Shown here piece by piece: positions 1 to 8,407 of a stretch of DNA of 64,000 nt. Under the pieces are notes generated by a model. The model did no database searches, was not told where the DNA came from, and saw only the letters and a program-made list of their open reading frames with translations. Origin of the DNA: Streptomyces sp. NBC_01016 (GTDB taxonomy: Bacteria > Actinomycetota > Actinomycetes > Streptomycetales > Streptomycetaceae); assembly GCF_026341035.1 (NCBI RefSeq), contig NZ_JAPEOQ010000001.1, forward strand, positions 1,674,001 to 1,738,000, read 5' to 3'. Made by a program: the position numbers and the translations under genes. Positions within the stretch are counted from its first letter, which is position 1; each line of letters begins with the position of its first letter.

Positions 1-2
1 AA

Positions 3-1229
3 CGCCCGGGCCTGGAAGGGAAGTTGCTGCACCTCACGGCGGGCGAGCCCGCGCACCACGAGGAGCTCGGGAAGCTGCTCGCCGGCACCGGCCTCGACGT
101 CGTGTCGACCGCCTCCACGGGCGAGCACCCCGTCGCCGCCGTCGTGGACGCCACCGCCGTGACCGGCCTCGACTCCCTCGCCGATGTGCACGCCGCGCTG
201 CACCCGGTCGTCCGCTCCCTCGCGGCGGGCGGCCGTGTGATCGTCCTCGGCGCACCGCCGTCGCCCGACGACCACCACCAGGCGGCCGCGCAGCAGGGCC
301 TCGAAGGCTTCGTGCGCTCGCTCGGCAAGGAGATCGGGCGCGGCCGCACCGTGAACCTCGTGCGCGTCGCGGGCCCGGTGGCCGGCGCCGAGTCGACCCT
401 GCGCTTCCTGCTGTCGCCGAAGTCGGCGTACGTGAGCGGGCAGGTGATCCAAGTGGGTGCGACGGAGGGCGAGTTGACGCTCCCCGGGAATTGGGACCGG
501 CCGCTCGCCGGGCGCACCGCGCTCGTCACCGGCGCCGCCCGCGGCATCGGCGAGGCCGTCGCCGAGACCCTCGTACGGGACGGGGCCGAGGTCGTCCTGC
601 TCGACGTGCCGTCCGCCGAGGCCGACCTCGCGAAGGTGGCGGAGCGGCTCGGCGGGCGCGCGCTGCCGCTGGACATCACGGCGGCCGACGCGGGCGAGCG
701 GATCGCGGAGTTCGTGCCCGACGGCCTGGACGTACTCGTGCACAACGCGGGCATCACCCGCGACCGGCGACTGGCCAACATGCCTGCCGAGCGCTGGAGT
801 TCGGTCCTGGAGGTCAACCTCGCGAGCGTGCTGCGGACGACGGACGCGCTGCTCGAGGCCGGGGCCGTACGTCGCGGCGGGTCGATCGTCGCCACCGCGT
901 CCATCGCCGGAATCGCGGGCAACACCGGGCAGACCAACTACGCGGCGAGCAAGGCGGGAATCGTCGGTCTCGTACGGTCCCTGGCGCCGCGGGCCGCCGC
1001 CGAACACGGGGTGACGGTGAACGCCGTGGCCCCCGGTTTCATCGAGACCAAGATGACGGCGGCCGTCCCGCTGTTCATCCGGGAGGCCGGACGGCGCATG
1101 AACTCCCTTGGGCAGGGCGGGCTTCCGGTGGACGTGGCGGAGACGACGTCGTGGTTCGCGTCCCCGGGTTCGGGGGCGGTGAACGGCCAGGTGGTCCGGG
1201 TGTGCGGGCAGTCGCTGCTCGGCGCGTAA
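3..1229 (+). CDS. 3-oxoacyl-ACP reductase, FabG4-like two-domain SDR (5' partial)
   Basis: Cytosolic short-chain dehydrogenase/reductase of the high-molecular-weight FabG4 type, which reduces 3-ketoacyl thioesters with NAD(P)H. The frame is open to the left edge of the window, so roughly 40 N-terminal residues of the usual ~450 are missing; 408 codons are visible. The first ~160 visible residues are the degenerate Rossmann-like N-terminal domain. The catalytic domain follows, with cofactor motif TGAARGIG (nt 528-551), the NAG motif in VHNAGITRD, and catalytic YAASK (nt 939-953). A MaoC-type dehydratase lies 219 bp downstream on the same strand. Mycobacterial fabG4 has a similar neighbourhood (fadA2, htdX), so a thiolase may precede it outside the window. 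The family call is firm; the exact substrate chain length is unknown. Confidence 0.9.
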   Translation, partial: RPGLEGKLLHLTAGEPAHHEELGKLLAGTGLDVVSTASTGEHPVAAVVDATAVTGLDSLADVHAALHPVVRSLAAGGRVIVLGAPPSPDDHHQAAAQQGLEGFVRSLGKEIGRGRTVNLVRVAGPVAGAESTLRFLLSPKSAYVSGQVIQVGATEGELTLPGNWDRPLAGRTALVTGAARGIGEAVAETLVRDGAEVVLLDVPSAEADLAKVAERLGGRALPLDITAADAGERIAEFVPDGLDVLVHNAGITRDRRLANMPAERWSSVLEVNLASVLRTTDALLEAGAVRRGGSIVATASIAGIAGNTGQTNYAASKAGIVGLVRSLAPRAAAEHGVTVNAVAPGFIETKMTAAVPLFIREAGRRMNSLGQGGLPVDVAETTSWFASPGSGAVNGQVVRVCGQSLLGA

Positions 1230-1252
1230 CCCCTCCGGGGCGCCCCCCGCCT

Positions 1253-1360
1253 CGCGCAATCCGCCGCCACTCGCCGCCTTGGGCAATCCGCCGCCGCTCC
1301 GGCCGCCTTGGGCAATCTGCCGCCAGGGGCGGCAGGGTGGGCAAGGCGGCACCCCGGCGC
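1253..1360. repeat. TTGGGCAATC intergenic repeat cluster with hairpin
   Basis: Three successive units carry the core GCAATCYGCCGCC, two of them preceded by GCCTTGG. The last unit continues into a hairpin (CTGCCGCC / GGCGGCAG) and then GGTGGGCAAGGCGGC. The 54 nt at 1307-1360 match 22686-22739 at 51 of 54 positions by eye. It occupies most of the gap between the FabG4-like and MaoC-like genes. No coding potential is evident. Confidence 0.8.
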
Positions 1361-1448
1361 GGGCAGCGCTCACCGGTCGGCGCCCACCCCGTCGCAGCCC
1401 GCACCACAGCTCCCGCAACGACACCCCCACCCCTCACGAGGACCCGCC

Positions 1449-2309
1449 ATGACCCCCCGCACCGTCACCCTCGACCGCACCCCCTCCCTCCTCCCCCTCA
1501 TGCTCCGCGGCGCCGCCCTCTCCCCACTCAAGCGGCCGCGCCAGGACGCACCGCTGCCCGACACCCGGCTCACCGTCCCCGGCCTCCGCATCACGCAGAA
1601 CCACCTCACCGCGTACGAACGTGCCTGCGGGTTCGCGACCGAGCGGCCCGAGCTGCCCGTCACGTATCCGCACATCCTGGGCTTCCCGCTGGCCATGCGG
1701 CTGATGTCGGAGCGCGCGTTCCCGCTGCCGGTGCTCGGCCTCGTCCACACGTCGATCGCGATCACGCAACAGCGCGACCTGTCACCCACTGAAACGTTCG
1801 AACTGAGCGTCCACGTCAAGGAGTTGCAACCGCACCGCCGCGGCACGGAGGCCGTCGTCGTCACCGAGCTGCACACCGAGGGGGAACCGGTGTGGCAGTC
1901 GACCAGTACGTACCTGGCCCGCCACAAGACCTCCACGCCCAAGGGTGAGACGCCCCCGCAGGACACCCCCGCCGAACCGCTCCCCGAGGAGGCCCGCTGG
2001 CGGCTCGGCGAGGACCTCGGCCGCCGCTACGCCGCCGCGTCCGGCGACCGCAACCCCATCCACCTGCACCCGCTCACGGCCCGCCTCTTCGGCTTCCCGC
2101 GCGCCATCGCCCACGGCATGTGGACGGTGGCCCGCTGCCTGGCCGAGCACAAGACGAACGGGCCCGTCCACGTACAGGCCCGCTTCAAGGCGCCGGTGCT
2201 GCTGCCGGGCGAGGTGGTGTACGCGGCGCAGGGCCCGGCCTTCGAACTGCGGGCCGCCGAGGGCGACCGGGTGCACGTCACGGGCGAGGTGCACGGGTTG
2301 GCGGACTAA
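1449..2309 (+). CDS. MaoC-family (R)-hydratase / dehydratase
   Basis: Hot-dog-fold dehydratase of the MaoC / HtdX family, 286 aa, expected to interconvert 3-hydroxyacyl and 2-enoyl thioesters in the cytosol. The ATG at 1449 was chosen because GAGG (1438-1441) sits 7 nt upstream; longer in-frame readings would run through the repeat cluster. The C-terminal half carries the hydratase-2 signature: SGDRNPIHLHP followed by FPRAIAHGMW (about nt 2040-2123), supplying the catalytic Asp and His. The N-terminal half is a second, degenerate hot-dog domain, as usual for this length. It follows the FabG4-like reductase, so the two could provide consecutive steps of fatty-acyl chain processing. A TetR-type gene converges from the other side. 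Confidence 0.9.
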   Translation: MTPRTVTLDRTPSLLPLMLRGAALSPLKRPRQDAPLPDTRLTVPGLRITQNHLTAYERACGFATERPELPVTYPHILGFPLAMRLMSERAFPLPVLGLVHTSIAITQQRDLSPTETFELSVHVKELQPHRRGTEAVVVTELHTEGEPVWQSTSTYLARHKTSTPKGETPPQDTPAEPLPEEARWRLGEDLGRRYAAASGDRNPIHLHPLTARLFGFPRAIAHGMWTVARCLAEHKTNGPVHVQARFKAPVLLPGEVVYAAQGPAFELRAAEGDRVHVTGEVHGLAD

Positions 2310-2320
2310 GTCTTGTCGGA

Positions 2321-2359
2321 CCTAGGGCCCTAACGGGTCGTACCTAGGGCCCTAACGGG
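2321..2359. repeat. 22-bp tandem duplication between convergent gene ends
   Basis: CCTAGGGCCCTAACGGG occurs twice with a 22-bp period (2321 and 2343). Each copy contains the 10-bp palindrome TAGGGCCCTA. The second copy reaches into the TetR-type gene and supplies its stop codon (CTA at 2352-2354). It lies between the convergent MaoC and TetR genes and may act as a weak bidirectional terminator; that role is inferred. Confidence 0.6.
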
Positions 2360-3077
2360 CCGACCAGCGCTCCCCGTCCATCAGGTTGCCGAGGCCCGAC
2401 CAGGAGAAGTTCATCAACGTCGTGGCGGCCTCCTTCGCGGACACCGTCGCGTCGCCGTTCGCCCAGTCCGCCAGCGCCTCCGCCGCGCCGACGAGGGCCT
2501 GGGCGAGGCCCGCGACCTCCCGCTCGGCCAGCTCCGGGTTGTCGTGCGCCTCGCGTGCGGCCTCCGCGATCAGATGGGTCACGAACGCCACGATCTCCTC
2601 GCGCATCGCGCCGACCTCCGCGACAACGGGGTCCCCCTTGCTCGAACGAAGTTGAGACCCTGAGGAAGAGTCCCCGCCGGAACGCGCCTGGCTGTGCAGC
2701 ACCGCCCAGCCGTCGGGGCGTTCGGCGGTGTGCGTGAAGAAGGCGGTCAGTCCCTCCCACAGCTGCCGGTCGGCGGCCACGTCCGTGCGTACGCCCGCCC
2801 GGACCGCGTCGACCAGCGCCTCCGCCTCCCGCCGGATACAGGCGCCGAACAGGTCTTCCTTCGAGTTCAGATACAGATACACCAACGGCTTGGACACACC
2901 CGCCAGTTCGGCGATCTCGTCCATCGACGCGGCCCGGTACCCCCGCTTCCCGAACACCCGCACCGCGGCGTCCAGCATCTGCCGCTCCCGCTCGGCCCGC
3001 GGCATCCTCTTCTGCCGCACCACCCCGGACCGCACTTCGCCGCCCACCCCAGCCGCCTTTCCTCGCCCGCTCTGCAC
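2352..3077 (-). CDS. TetR-family transcriptional regulator
   Basis: One-component repressor with an N-terminal TetR helix-turn-helix: after MPRAERER comes AAVRVFGKRGYRAASMDEI, then the recognition helix in VSKPLVYLYLNSKEDLF. The remainder is the all-helical ligand and dimerisation domain. The start is uncertain. The longest form begins at GTG 3077 (241 aa). GTG 3047 has a better Shine-Dalgarno (AAAGG, 8 nt away), and ATG 3005 would give 217 aa and begin directly before the HTH. It is convergent with the MaoC gene, and its FabG4/MaoC neighbours make a fatty-acyl ligand plausible but unproven. The 103 bp between it and the XRE gene upstream could hold its own promoter. Confidence 0.88.
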   Translation of the reverse strand: MQSGRGKAAGVGGEVRSGVVRQKRMPRAERERQMLDAAVRVFGKRGYRAASMDEIAELAGVSKPLVYLYLNSKEDLFGACIRREAEALVDAVRAGVRTDVAADRQLWEGLTAFFTHTAERPDGWAVLHSQARSGGDSSSGSQLRSSKGDPVVAEVGAMREEIVAFVTHLIAEAAREAHDNPELAEREVAGLAQALVGAAEALADWANGDATVSAKEAATTLMNFSWSGLGNLMDGERWSAR

Positions 3078-3180
3078 GCCTCAGCGTACGCAGCCCGGCG
3101 TGACCACCCGCTCCCGAGGACCGGCGGGGACGACACATACCTTGCCCCGACGCTGCGCGCGCGGCGGGGCTCGATGATGC

Positions 3181-4029
3181 TCAGCGGGGGCTTGCCTGTT
3201 GGGGGTCCAGCTTCAGGACCGCCTCCTCGTCCGGCGACCCCGCAGGGGCCTGGTAGACGACCATGCGCTGGCCACCCGTACGCGCCAGCTGCATCACCTC
3301 GAAGGTGAGCGTCATCGCGCCGACCTTCGGATGGTCGAAGGACTTCGTGCCGCCGCTGCGCTCATGGACGTCGTACCGGTCCCAGATGCGGGTGAAGTCC
3401 GGTGACTTCAGGAGGAGTTCGCCGACCAGCGCCGCCATCCGCGGATCGTCCGCGTCCGTGCCGCCGATGGCCCGCAGGTGGGCGACCGACGCGGTCACCG
3501 TCTCCTCCCACGGCACGTACAGGGTCCGCCCGACCGGGTGCAGGAAGAGATAGCGGGTGATGTTGCGCTGCTCGGCCGGCAGGTCCCACAGGCCGGGCAG
3601 CAGGCGCCGGCCCGGCGGGTTCGCCGCGAGTACGTAGTTGAAGCGGCTGACCACGTACGCGGGCAGCGGCCGCAGCGCCTCCAGCATCCGGTGCACCGAA
3701 TCGCGCACCGTGTCGTCGGTGGTGGGGCGGGGCTCGGTGTGCCGGCCCGAGGCCATCTCGGCCAGGTCGTGCAGCCGCTCGTGGGCGTCGCCGCGCAGCC
3801 GCAGCGCGTGGGCGATGGCGTCGATCACGGCGGGGGAGGGGTTCGTCTCGCGGCCCCGCTCCAGGCGCGTGTAGTAGTCGACGCTCACTCCGGCGAGCGT
3901 CGCCAGTTCCTCGCGCCGCAGCCCGGGCGTGCGCCGCAGCCCCGTACCGGCGGGCAGGCCCGCCTCGGCCGGTGTCACCTGCCCCCTGCGGGCCCGCAGA
4001 TAGCGGCCCAGTTCCGTGGTCTCAGCCAT
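3181..4029 (-). CDS. XRE-family regulator with MmyB-like ligand domain
   Basis: Helix-turn-helix regulator of the Streptomyces MmyB-like class, 282 aa from ATG 4029 (an in-frame ATG at 4044 would add MDNAR). The N-terminus reads MAETTELGRYLRARR, then the HTH around LRREELATLAGVSVDYYTRLERG, and then a long C-terminal domain (from about residue 100) of the MmyB ligand-binding type, with the family-like stretches AYVVSRFNYVLAAN and DHPKVGAMTLTFEV. No Shine-Dalgarno is visible before either start. It is divergent from a DHA2-type multidrug exporter beginning 245 bp away; this family is often adjacent to and controls an MFS exporter or reductase. A 21-bp palindrome in the shared region (4168-4188) is a candidate operator. 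Confidence 0.9.
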   Translation of the reverse strand: MAETTELGRYLRARRGQVTPAEAGLPAGTGLRRTPGLRREELATLAGVSVDYYTRLERGRETNPSPAVIDAIAHALRLRGDAHERLHDLAEMASGRHTEPRPTTDDTVRDSVHRMLEALRPLPAYVVSRFNYVLAANPPGRRLLPGLWDLPAEQRNITRYLFLHPVGRTLYVPWEETVTASVAHLRAIGGTDADDPRMAALVGELLLKSPDFTRIWDRYDVHERSGGTKSFDHPKVGAMTLTFEVMQLARTGGQRMVVYQAPAGSPDEEAVLKLDPQQASPR

Positions 4030-4167
4030 ACGTGCATTGTCCATGCTCGTCGAGCGCGGTGGGGGGCCGTGTCAGGGCCAGGAACGCGGCACCCCGGTGC
4101 GGCGCGGTCTGCCACCTTTCGCGCGGCGGCCGCAGAGTTGTCCTCGCTGCGGGTGGCCGGCAGGCAA

Positions 4168-4188
4168 GGGCCCTTCACGTAAGGGCCC
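4168..4188. promoter_or_regulatory. Palindromic candidate operator, XRE/MFS divergent region
   Basis: GGGCCCTT, five bases (CACGT), then AAGGGCCC form a perfect 8-bp inverted repeat in the region shared by the divergent XRE regulator and MFS exporter, 86 bp upstream of the exporter start. Position and symmetry suggest an operator or a leader hairpin; the binding protein is inferred. Confidence 0.45.
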
Positions 4189-4274
4189 GGGGGCCCAGGG
4201 AGTGCATGTCACAGGGCCGCGGCCCGTGCCTGCCGCCCACCCGCACTTCGCACACCACGCCCCAGGAGGACAGC

Positions 4275-5684
4275 GTGACCACCGTCGCCGCCAGAGCCCG
4301 TACTCGTACGCAACCCGTACTCGAAGCCGAGGCCGTACCCGGCCGCACCGGCCGGACCCCCGCCCTCCTCGCCGCGCTGCTCGGCTTCGCCGTGATCACC
4401 ATCGACGTGTCGGCCGTGAACATCGCCCTGCCGGACATCCGCGACGACCTGCACAGCGGCATGACCGGACTGCAGTGGGTGGCGGACGCGTACACGCTGA
4501 TGTTCGCCGGTCTGATGCTGTCGGCGGGCGCGCTCAGCGACCGCACCGGAGCCCGCCGCGCCTACGTCCTCGGCACCACCCTCTTCACCCTCGCCTCGCT
4601 GGCCTGCGCCGTCGCCCCCGGCCTCGGCGCGCTGATCGCGGCCCGCGTCGTCCAGGGCGGGGCGGCCGCCGTGCTGATGCCCGCGTCGCTCGCGCTGATC
4701 CGGGAGGCGTACGACGACGCGCGGCGACGGGCTCGGGCGATCGCCCTGTGGACGGTCGGCGGTTCGGTGTCGATGGCGGCGGGCCCGGTGCTCGGTGGCG
4801 TACTCACCGAACACGTGGGCTGGCGTGCGGTGTTCTTCCTCAACCTGCCCGTCGGCGCGGCCATCCTGCTCCTGCTCACGAAGGTCGCCCCCTCGCCGCG
4901 CCGCCCCGCACCACTGGACATCCCCGGCCAGATCACGGCGGTCCTCACCCTCGCGGGTCTGACCTTCGCCGTGATCGAGGGCGGCCGCGCGGGCCTCGCG
5001 GCGTTCGTCGTGGCGGTGGTCTCCGCGATCACCTTCTACGTGACCGAGAAGCGCCACCGCGCCCCGATGGTCCCGCTGACCATGCTGCGCGACCGCACGG
5101 TCTCGGTGTCCCTCGCGATCGGCTTCGCCACGAACGTCGGCTTCTACGGTGTGGTGTTCCTGCTCGGCCTCTACCTTCAGCAGCTCCGGGGCATGTCCGC
5201 GACGGCGGCGGGCCTGGTCTTCGTACCGCTGGCCGTACTGATCACCGGCACGAACCTGATCTCGCCGCGCGCCGCCGAACGGTTCGGCCGCCGCACGGTC
5301 GTCGTCATCGGCCAACTCGTCCTGGCCCTCGCGATGTTCGCCCTGCTGCCACTGTCCGCGCACACCCCGACCTGGCTGCTCCTGACCCTCCTCGTCCCGA
5401 CGGGCCTCGGCGGAGCGTTCGCGATCCCGGCGGTGACGGCGATGCTGATGGACGCCGTCCCGGGCCCGCGCGTGGGCACGGCATCCGGCCTCCTCAACGC
5501 CCTCCGCCAAACCGGCGGCGCCCTCGCGGTCGCCCTCTTCGGCACCCTCCTCGCCGCCAACGGCGAGGGAACGTTCTCCCTGGGCGGTATGCGGGCGAGC
5601 CTGGTGGTGGCGGGTGTGCTGCTGGTGACGACGGCGGTGTTGAGCGGGGTGCTGCTGCGCAAATCAAGCCCCGCCGGCGATTGA
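4275..5684 (+). CDS. MFS drug exporter, DHA2 (EmrB/QacA) family
   Basis: Inner-membrane proton-drug antiporter of 469 aa with the length and hydrophobic pattern of the 14-helix DHA2 family. GTG 4275 was chosen for AGGAGG ending 4 nt upstream; upstream in-frame sequence has no membrane character. Family features are VNIALPDI in helix 1, WVADAYTL in helix 2, LSDRTGARR (motif A loop) and GPVLGGVLTEHVGWR (motif C, helix 5). The last residues (KSSPAGD) and the stop codon are encoded by a dispersed intergenic repeat that runs into the 3' end. It is divergent from the XRE-family gene, the likely regulator. The substrate cannot be read from sequence. Confidence 0.9.
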   Translation: MTTVAARARTRTQPVLEAEAVPGRTGRTPALLAALLGFAVITIDVSAVNIALPDIRDDLHSGMTGLQWVADAYTLMFAGLMLSAGALSDRTGARRAYVLGTTLFTLASLACAVAPGLGALIAARVVQGGAAAVLMPASLALIREAYDDARRRARAIALWTVGGSVSMAAGPVLGGVLTEHVGWRAVFFLNLPVGAAILLLLTKVAPSPRRPAPLDIPGQITAVLTLAGLTFAVIEGGRAGLAAFVVAVVSAITFYVTEKRHRAPMVPLTMLRDRTVSVSLAIGFATNVGFYGVVFLLGLYLQQLRGMSATAAGLVFVPLAVLITGTNLISPRAAERFGRRTVVVIGQLVLALAMFALLPLSAHTPTWLLLTLLVPTGLGGAFAIPAVTAMLMDAVPGPRVGTASGLLNALRQTGGALAVALFGTLLAANGEGTFSLGGMRASLVVAGVLLVTTAVLSGVLLRKSSPAGD

Positions 5685-5711
5685 GGCGCGGGGTCCGGGG
5701 CAGAGCCCCGA
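5661..5711 (-). repeat. Dispersed GGGGCTCYGCCCC-type repeat overlapping a gene 3' end
   Basis: Read on the minus strand this is GGGGCTCTGCCCCGGACCCC followed by GCGCCTCAATCGCCGG and CGGGGCTTGATTT. It is the same element as near 22240, 46290 and 51459. Its distal half lies inside the MFS gene and encodes the C-terminal residues and stop. Its hairpin may also serve as terminator between the convergent MFS and AraC genes. Confidence 0.8.
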
Positions 5712-5737
5712 GACGTCAACCCCGGTTGGGCGCAACG

Positions 5738-6568
5738 TCACCGGCCCCGCGCATAGCGCCCCGGCGGAACCCCCACCACCCGCCTAAAGCACCGCGTCAA
5801 ATGCGCCTGGTCGTAAAACCCACACGCCTCCGCCACCCCGGCAGGGGCCTGCCCGTCGAGTAGCATCCGCCGCGCCCGATCCACCCGCCGCGACATCAGG
5901 TACTGGTGCGGAGCGATCCCGTACGCCGCCCCGAAGGACCGCACCAGATGCGCCGGATGCGCGTGCACAAGACCCGCCGCCTCCTTCAGCTCGACGCCCT
6001 CGGTCACCCGCGCGTCGATCAGCTCCCGCAGCGACGCGGCGACGCGACGGTCGGGCACGCGCTTCCGGTGGCCCGGGGCCTCGGCGAGAGCCGGCCGCAA
6101 CCGCTCACGGAGCCGTTCCCCGACGAGGGCGAGGCGGGCCGCGGCCTCCAGCTCGTCGCCGGGGTGCGCGAGCGCGGTGTGCAGCTGCCCGATACGTCGC
6201 CGTAGCAGCGGATCCACGAGGTCGGGAGTGTCCACGGCGGCCCCGACGAACGACGCGTCGAGCGGCCCGTCCTCCCCGGCCGCCTCCAGATACAGCACCC
6301 GCTTGCGGAACCCCTCCGGCGTCGCGGCCTGCCCGTTGTGCGGAACCTGCGGCGGCAGCAGCGAGACGGTGCCGAGCGGCGTCCCGTGCTCGTGCCGCTC
6401 CAGGTCGTAGCGGACGGCGCCCTCGTCGACGATGAGCAGCGTCCAGGTGTCGTGCACGTGCATCGGGTAGGCGTGCCGCGTGAAGTGGGCGTGGAAGACC
6501 TCCGTGACGCCCGGTACGCGGGGCCGCCACGCGGTGATCTCTTCCCCCGCGGAACCGCCGACTGCCAT
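5738..6568 (-). CDS. AraC-family transcriptional regulator
   Basis: Regulator of 276 aa with an N-terminal cupin-type sensing domain (HAYPMHVHDTWTLLIVDEG, then PLGTVSLLPPQVPHNG) and a C-terminal double HTH of the AraC type (about residues 180-270; GIAPHQYLMSRRVDRARRML and CGFYDQAHLTRCFRR are recognisable). ATG 6568 was preferred over the in-frame TTG 6583; neither has a clear ribosome-binding site, so leaderless translation is possible. It is divergent from a DUF2000 gene only 49 bp away, an arrangement that suggests control of that neighbour. Its 3' end faces the MFS gene across a dispersed repeat. The ligand is unknown. Confidence 0.9.
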   Translation of the reverse strand: MAVGGSAGEEITAWRPRVPGVTEVFHAHFTRHAYPMHVHDTWTLLIVDEGAVRYDLERHEHGTPLGTVSLLPPQVPHNGQAATPEGFRKRVLYLEAAGEDGPLDASFVGAAVDTPDLVDPLLRRRIGQLHTALAHPGDELEAAARLALVGERLRERLRPALAEAPGHRKRVPDRRVAASLRELIDARVTEGVELKEAAGLVHAHPAHLVRSFGAAYGIAPHQYLMSRRVDRARRMLLDGQAPAGVAEACGFYDQAHLTRCFRRVVGVPPGRYARGR

Positions 6569-6617
6569 GCAAAAAACGTACAAGACCGGACGGGAAGGTG
6601 GGCGGCAGTCTCAAGCC

Positions 6618-7076
6618 ATGAGCACCGAGACCACCGCCCCCGCCCCCGCCACCACCCCGGCCCCCGTCCGCTTCGACACGAAGATCGCCGTGCTGCTCCG
6701 CGACGACCTGGAGACCTGGCAGCGCCTGAACGTCACGGCCTTCCTCGTCAGCGGCCTCGGCCCCCAGGTGCCCGAGGTGATCGGCGAGCCCTACGAGGAC
6801 GCGGACGGCACCCCGTACCTGCCGATGTTCCGCCAGCCGGTGCTGGTCTTCGAAGGCGGCAAGGACCTCCTGAAGACCGCCCACGAACGCGCCCTGCGCC
6901 GCGCCCTGCCCCGCGCCGTCTTCACGTCCGACCTCTTCGCCACCGGCAACGACACCGACAACAGGGCGGCCGTACGCTCCGTGTCCGCCACCGAACTGGA
7001 CCTGGTGGGCCTCTCGGTCTACGGCCCGCGCAACGCGGTGGACAAGGTGCTGAAGGGTGCGCGTATGCATCCGTGA
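6618..7076 (+). CDS. DUF2000 family protein
   Basis: Small cytosolic protein of 152 aa. After an Ala/Pro/Thr-rich leader of about 17 residues, the body starts FDTKIAVLLRDDLETWQRLN and continues TAFLVSGLG, typical of DUF2000 proteins (related in fold to peptidyl-tRNA hydrolase II). No biochemical function is established for the family. ATG 6618 was chosen because the upstream in-frame sequence overlaps the divergent AraC gene. It is likely regulated by that AraC protein, given the 49-bp divergent promoter region. About 100 bp with no recognisable gene separates it from the following MFS gene. Confidence 0.85.
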   Translation: MSTETTAPAPATTPAPVRFDTKIAVLLRDDLETWQRLNVTAFLVSGLGPQVPEVIGEPYEDADGTPYLPMFRQPVLVFEGGKDLLKTAHERALRRALPRAVFTSDLFATGNDTDNRAAVRSVSATELDLVGLSVYGPRNAVDKVLKGARMHP

Positions 7077-7177
7077 GTGTGTTGCGGGTGCCCGGCAGGC
7101 AGGGAGGCGATTGGCCCAGCCACGGGCCCCACAAGTTGCCTACTCGCGCAGGAGCGTTCCTCCATAGCGTGAGGAGT

Positions 7178-8407
7178 ATGCCGCCCCGTTCGCCTGTCCG
7201 CGCCCTCGCCGCAGCACAGCTGGCCAACTCCGTCGGAGACGGCGTCTACTACGTCACGTCCGCCCTCTACTTCATCCGCGTCGTCGGGCTCTCGCCCACG
7301 CAGGTCGGCCTCGCCCTGACGGTGGCGTGGGCCGTGGGCGCGATGGCGGGGGTGCCGCTCGGGGCGGCCGCCGACCGGCGCGGGCCGCGCGGCGCGTCCG
7401 TGCTGCTGGCCCTCGGGACGGCGGCGGCCGTGCTGTCCTTCCTGGTCGTCCGTTCGTACGCCGCGTTCCTGCTCGCGCTCGTCGCGTACGCGGTCGCGCA
7501 GTGCGGCCTCGCGGCGGCCCGGCAGGCGTTGCTCGCGGGTGTCGTGGAACCGGCCCGGCGCACCGCCGCCCTCGCCCGCCTCCAGTCGACGCTGAACGCG
7601 GGCCTGGCGGTCGGCGCGGGCATCGGCGGGCTCGCCCTCCAGCACGACACCCGCGCCGGCTACCTCCTCGTGCTCGCGCTCGACGGCGTCGGCTTCGTGG
7701 TCTGCGCGCTGATCCTGTTCCGGCTTCCCGTGGTGCCGCCCGTCCCGGCGCGGGCGGTGAAGGAGCCGCGCCTCGCTGTGCTCCGCGACCGCCCGTACGT
7801 CGCCGTGACCGTGCTCAACGCCGTTCTCCTGCTGCGCATGCCGCTGCTCTCGCTCGCGGTGCCGCTGTGGATCGTGACGCACACGGCCGCGCCGGGCTGG
7901 CTGGTGTCGGCTCTGTTCGTGCTCAACACCCTTGGCGTGATGGCGTTCCAGGTGCGGATGGCGCGCGGCGTCGACGGTCTGCGCGCCGCCACGCGGACGG
8001 TGCGCCGCTCCGGCGCCGTGCTGTTGGCGTCGTGCGTGGTGTTCGCCGCGTCGGCCGGGGGCGGCCTCGGCCCATGGGGCGCGGTGGCGGTCCTCGTCGC
8101 GGCCTCGGTCCTCCAGCTCGTGGGTGAGATGCAGCAGTCGGCGGGGTCGTGGCAACTGTCCTTCTCGCTTGCGCCCGCGCACCAAGTAGGCCAGTACCAG
8201 GGCTTCTTCGGTACGGGAGTGCCGCTCGCCCGTACGGTCGGCCCGCTCGTCCTGACCGCGCTCCTGGTGACGTGGGGTGTGCCTGGTTGGCTGGTGCTCG
8301 GCGCGGTGTTCCTCGCGGCAGGCGCGGCGATGGGGCCGGTGGCGCGCCGGGCCGAGGCCGCTCGGGGCGTTCCTGCGACAGCCCTGCCGACCGCAGCAGC
8401 CCCGTGA
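7178..8407 (+). CDS. MFS transporter (macrolide-efflux-like, MFS_3 type)
   Basis: Twelve-helix-type major facilitator of 409 aa. The N-terminus (MPPRSPVRALAAAQLANSVG) leads straight into helix 1, and the loop AAADRRGPRGAS corresponds to motif A. ATG 7178 lies one base after GAGGAG, unusually close; GTG 7169 in the same frame is an alternative start. The substrate is unknown. An unusual point is what follows the stop codon: the same reading frame continues as the C-terminal end of a cupin-type regulator, suggesting that a deletion or insertion joined the two. Confidence 0.85.
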   Translation: MPPRSPVRALAAAQLANSVGDGVYYVTSALYFIRVVGLSPTQVGLALTVAWAVGAMAGVPLGAAADRRGPRGASVLLALGTAAAVLSFLVVRSYAAFLLALVAYAVAQCGLAAARQALLAGVVEPARRTAALARLQSTLNAGLAVGAGIGGLALQHDTRAGYLLVLALDGVGFVVCALILFRLPVVPPVPARAVKEPRLAVLRDRPYVAVTVLNAVLLLRMPLLSLAVPLWIVTHTAAPGWLVSALFVLNTLGVMAFQVRMARGVDGLRAATRTVRRSGAVLLASCVVFAASAGGGLGPWGAVAVLVAASVLQLVGEMQQSAGSWQLSFSLAPAHQVGQYQGFFGTGVPLARTVGPLVLTALLVTWGVPGWLVLGAVFLAAGAAMGPVARRAEAARGVPATALPTAAAP

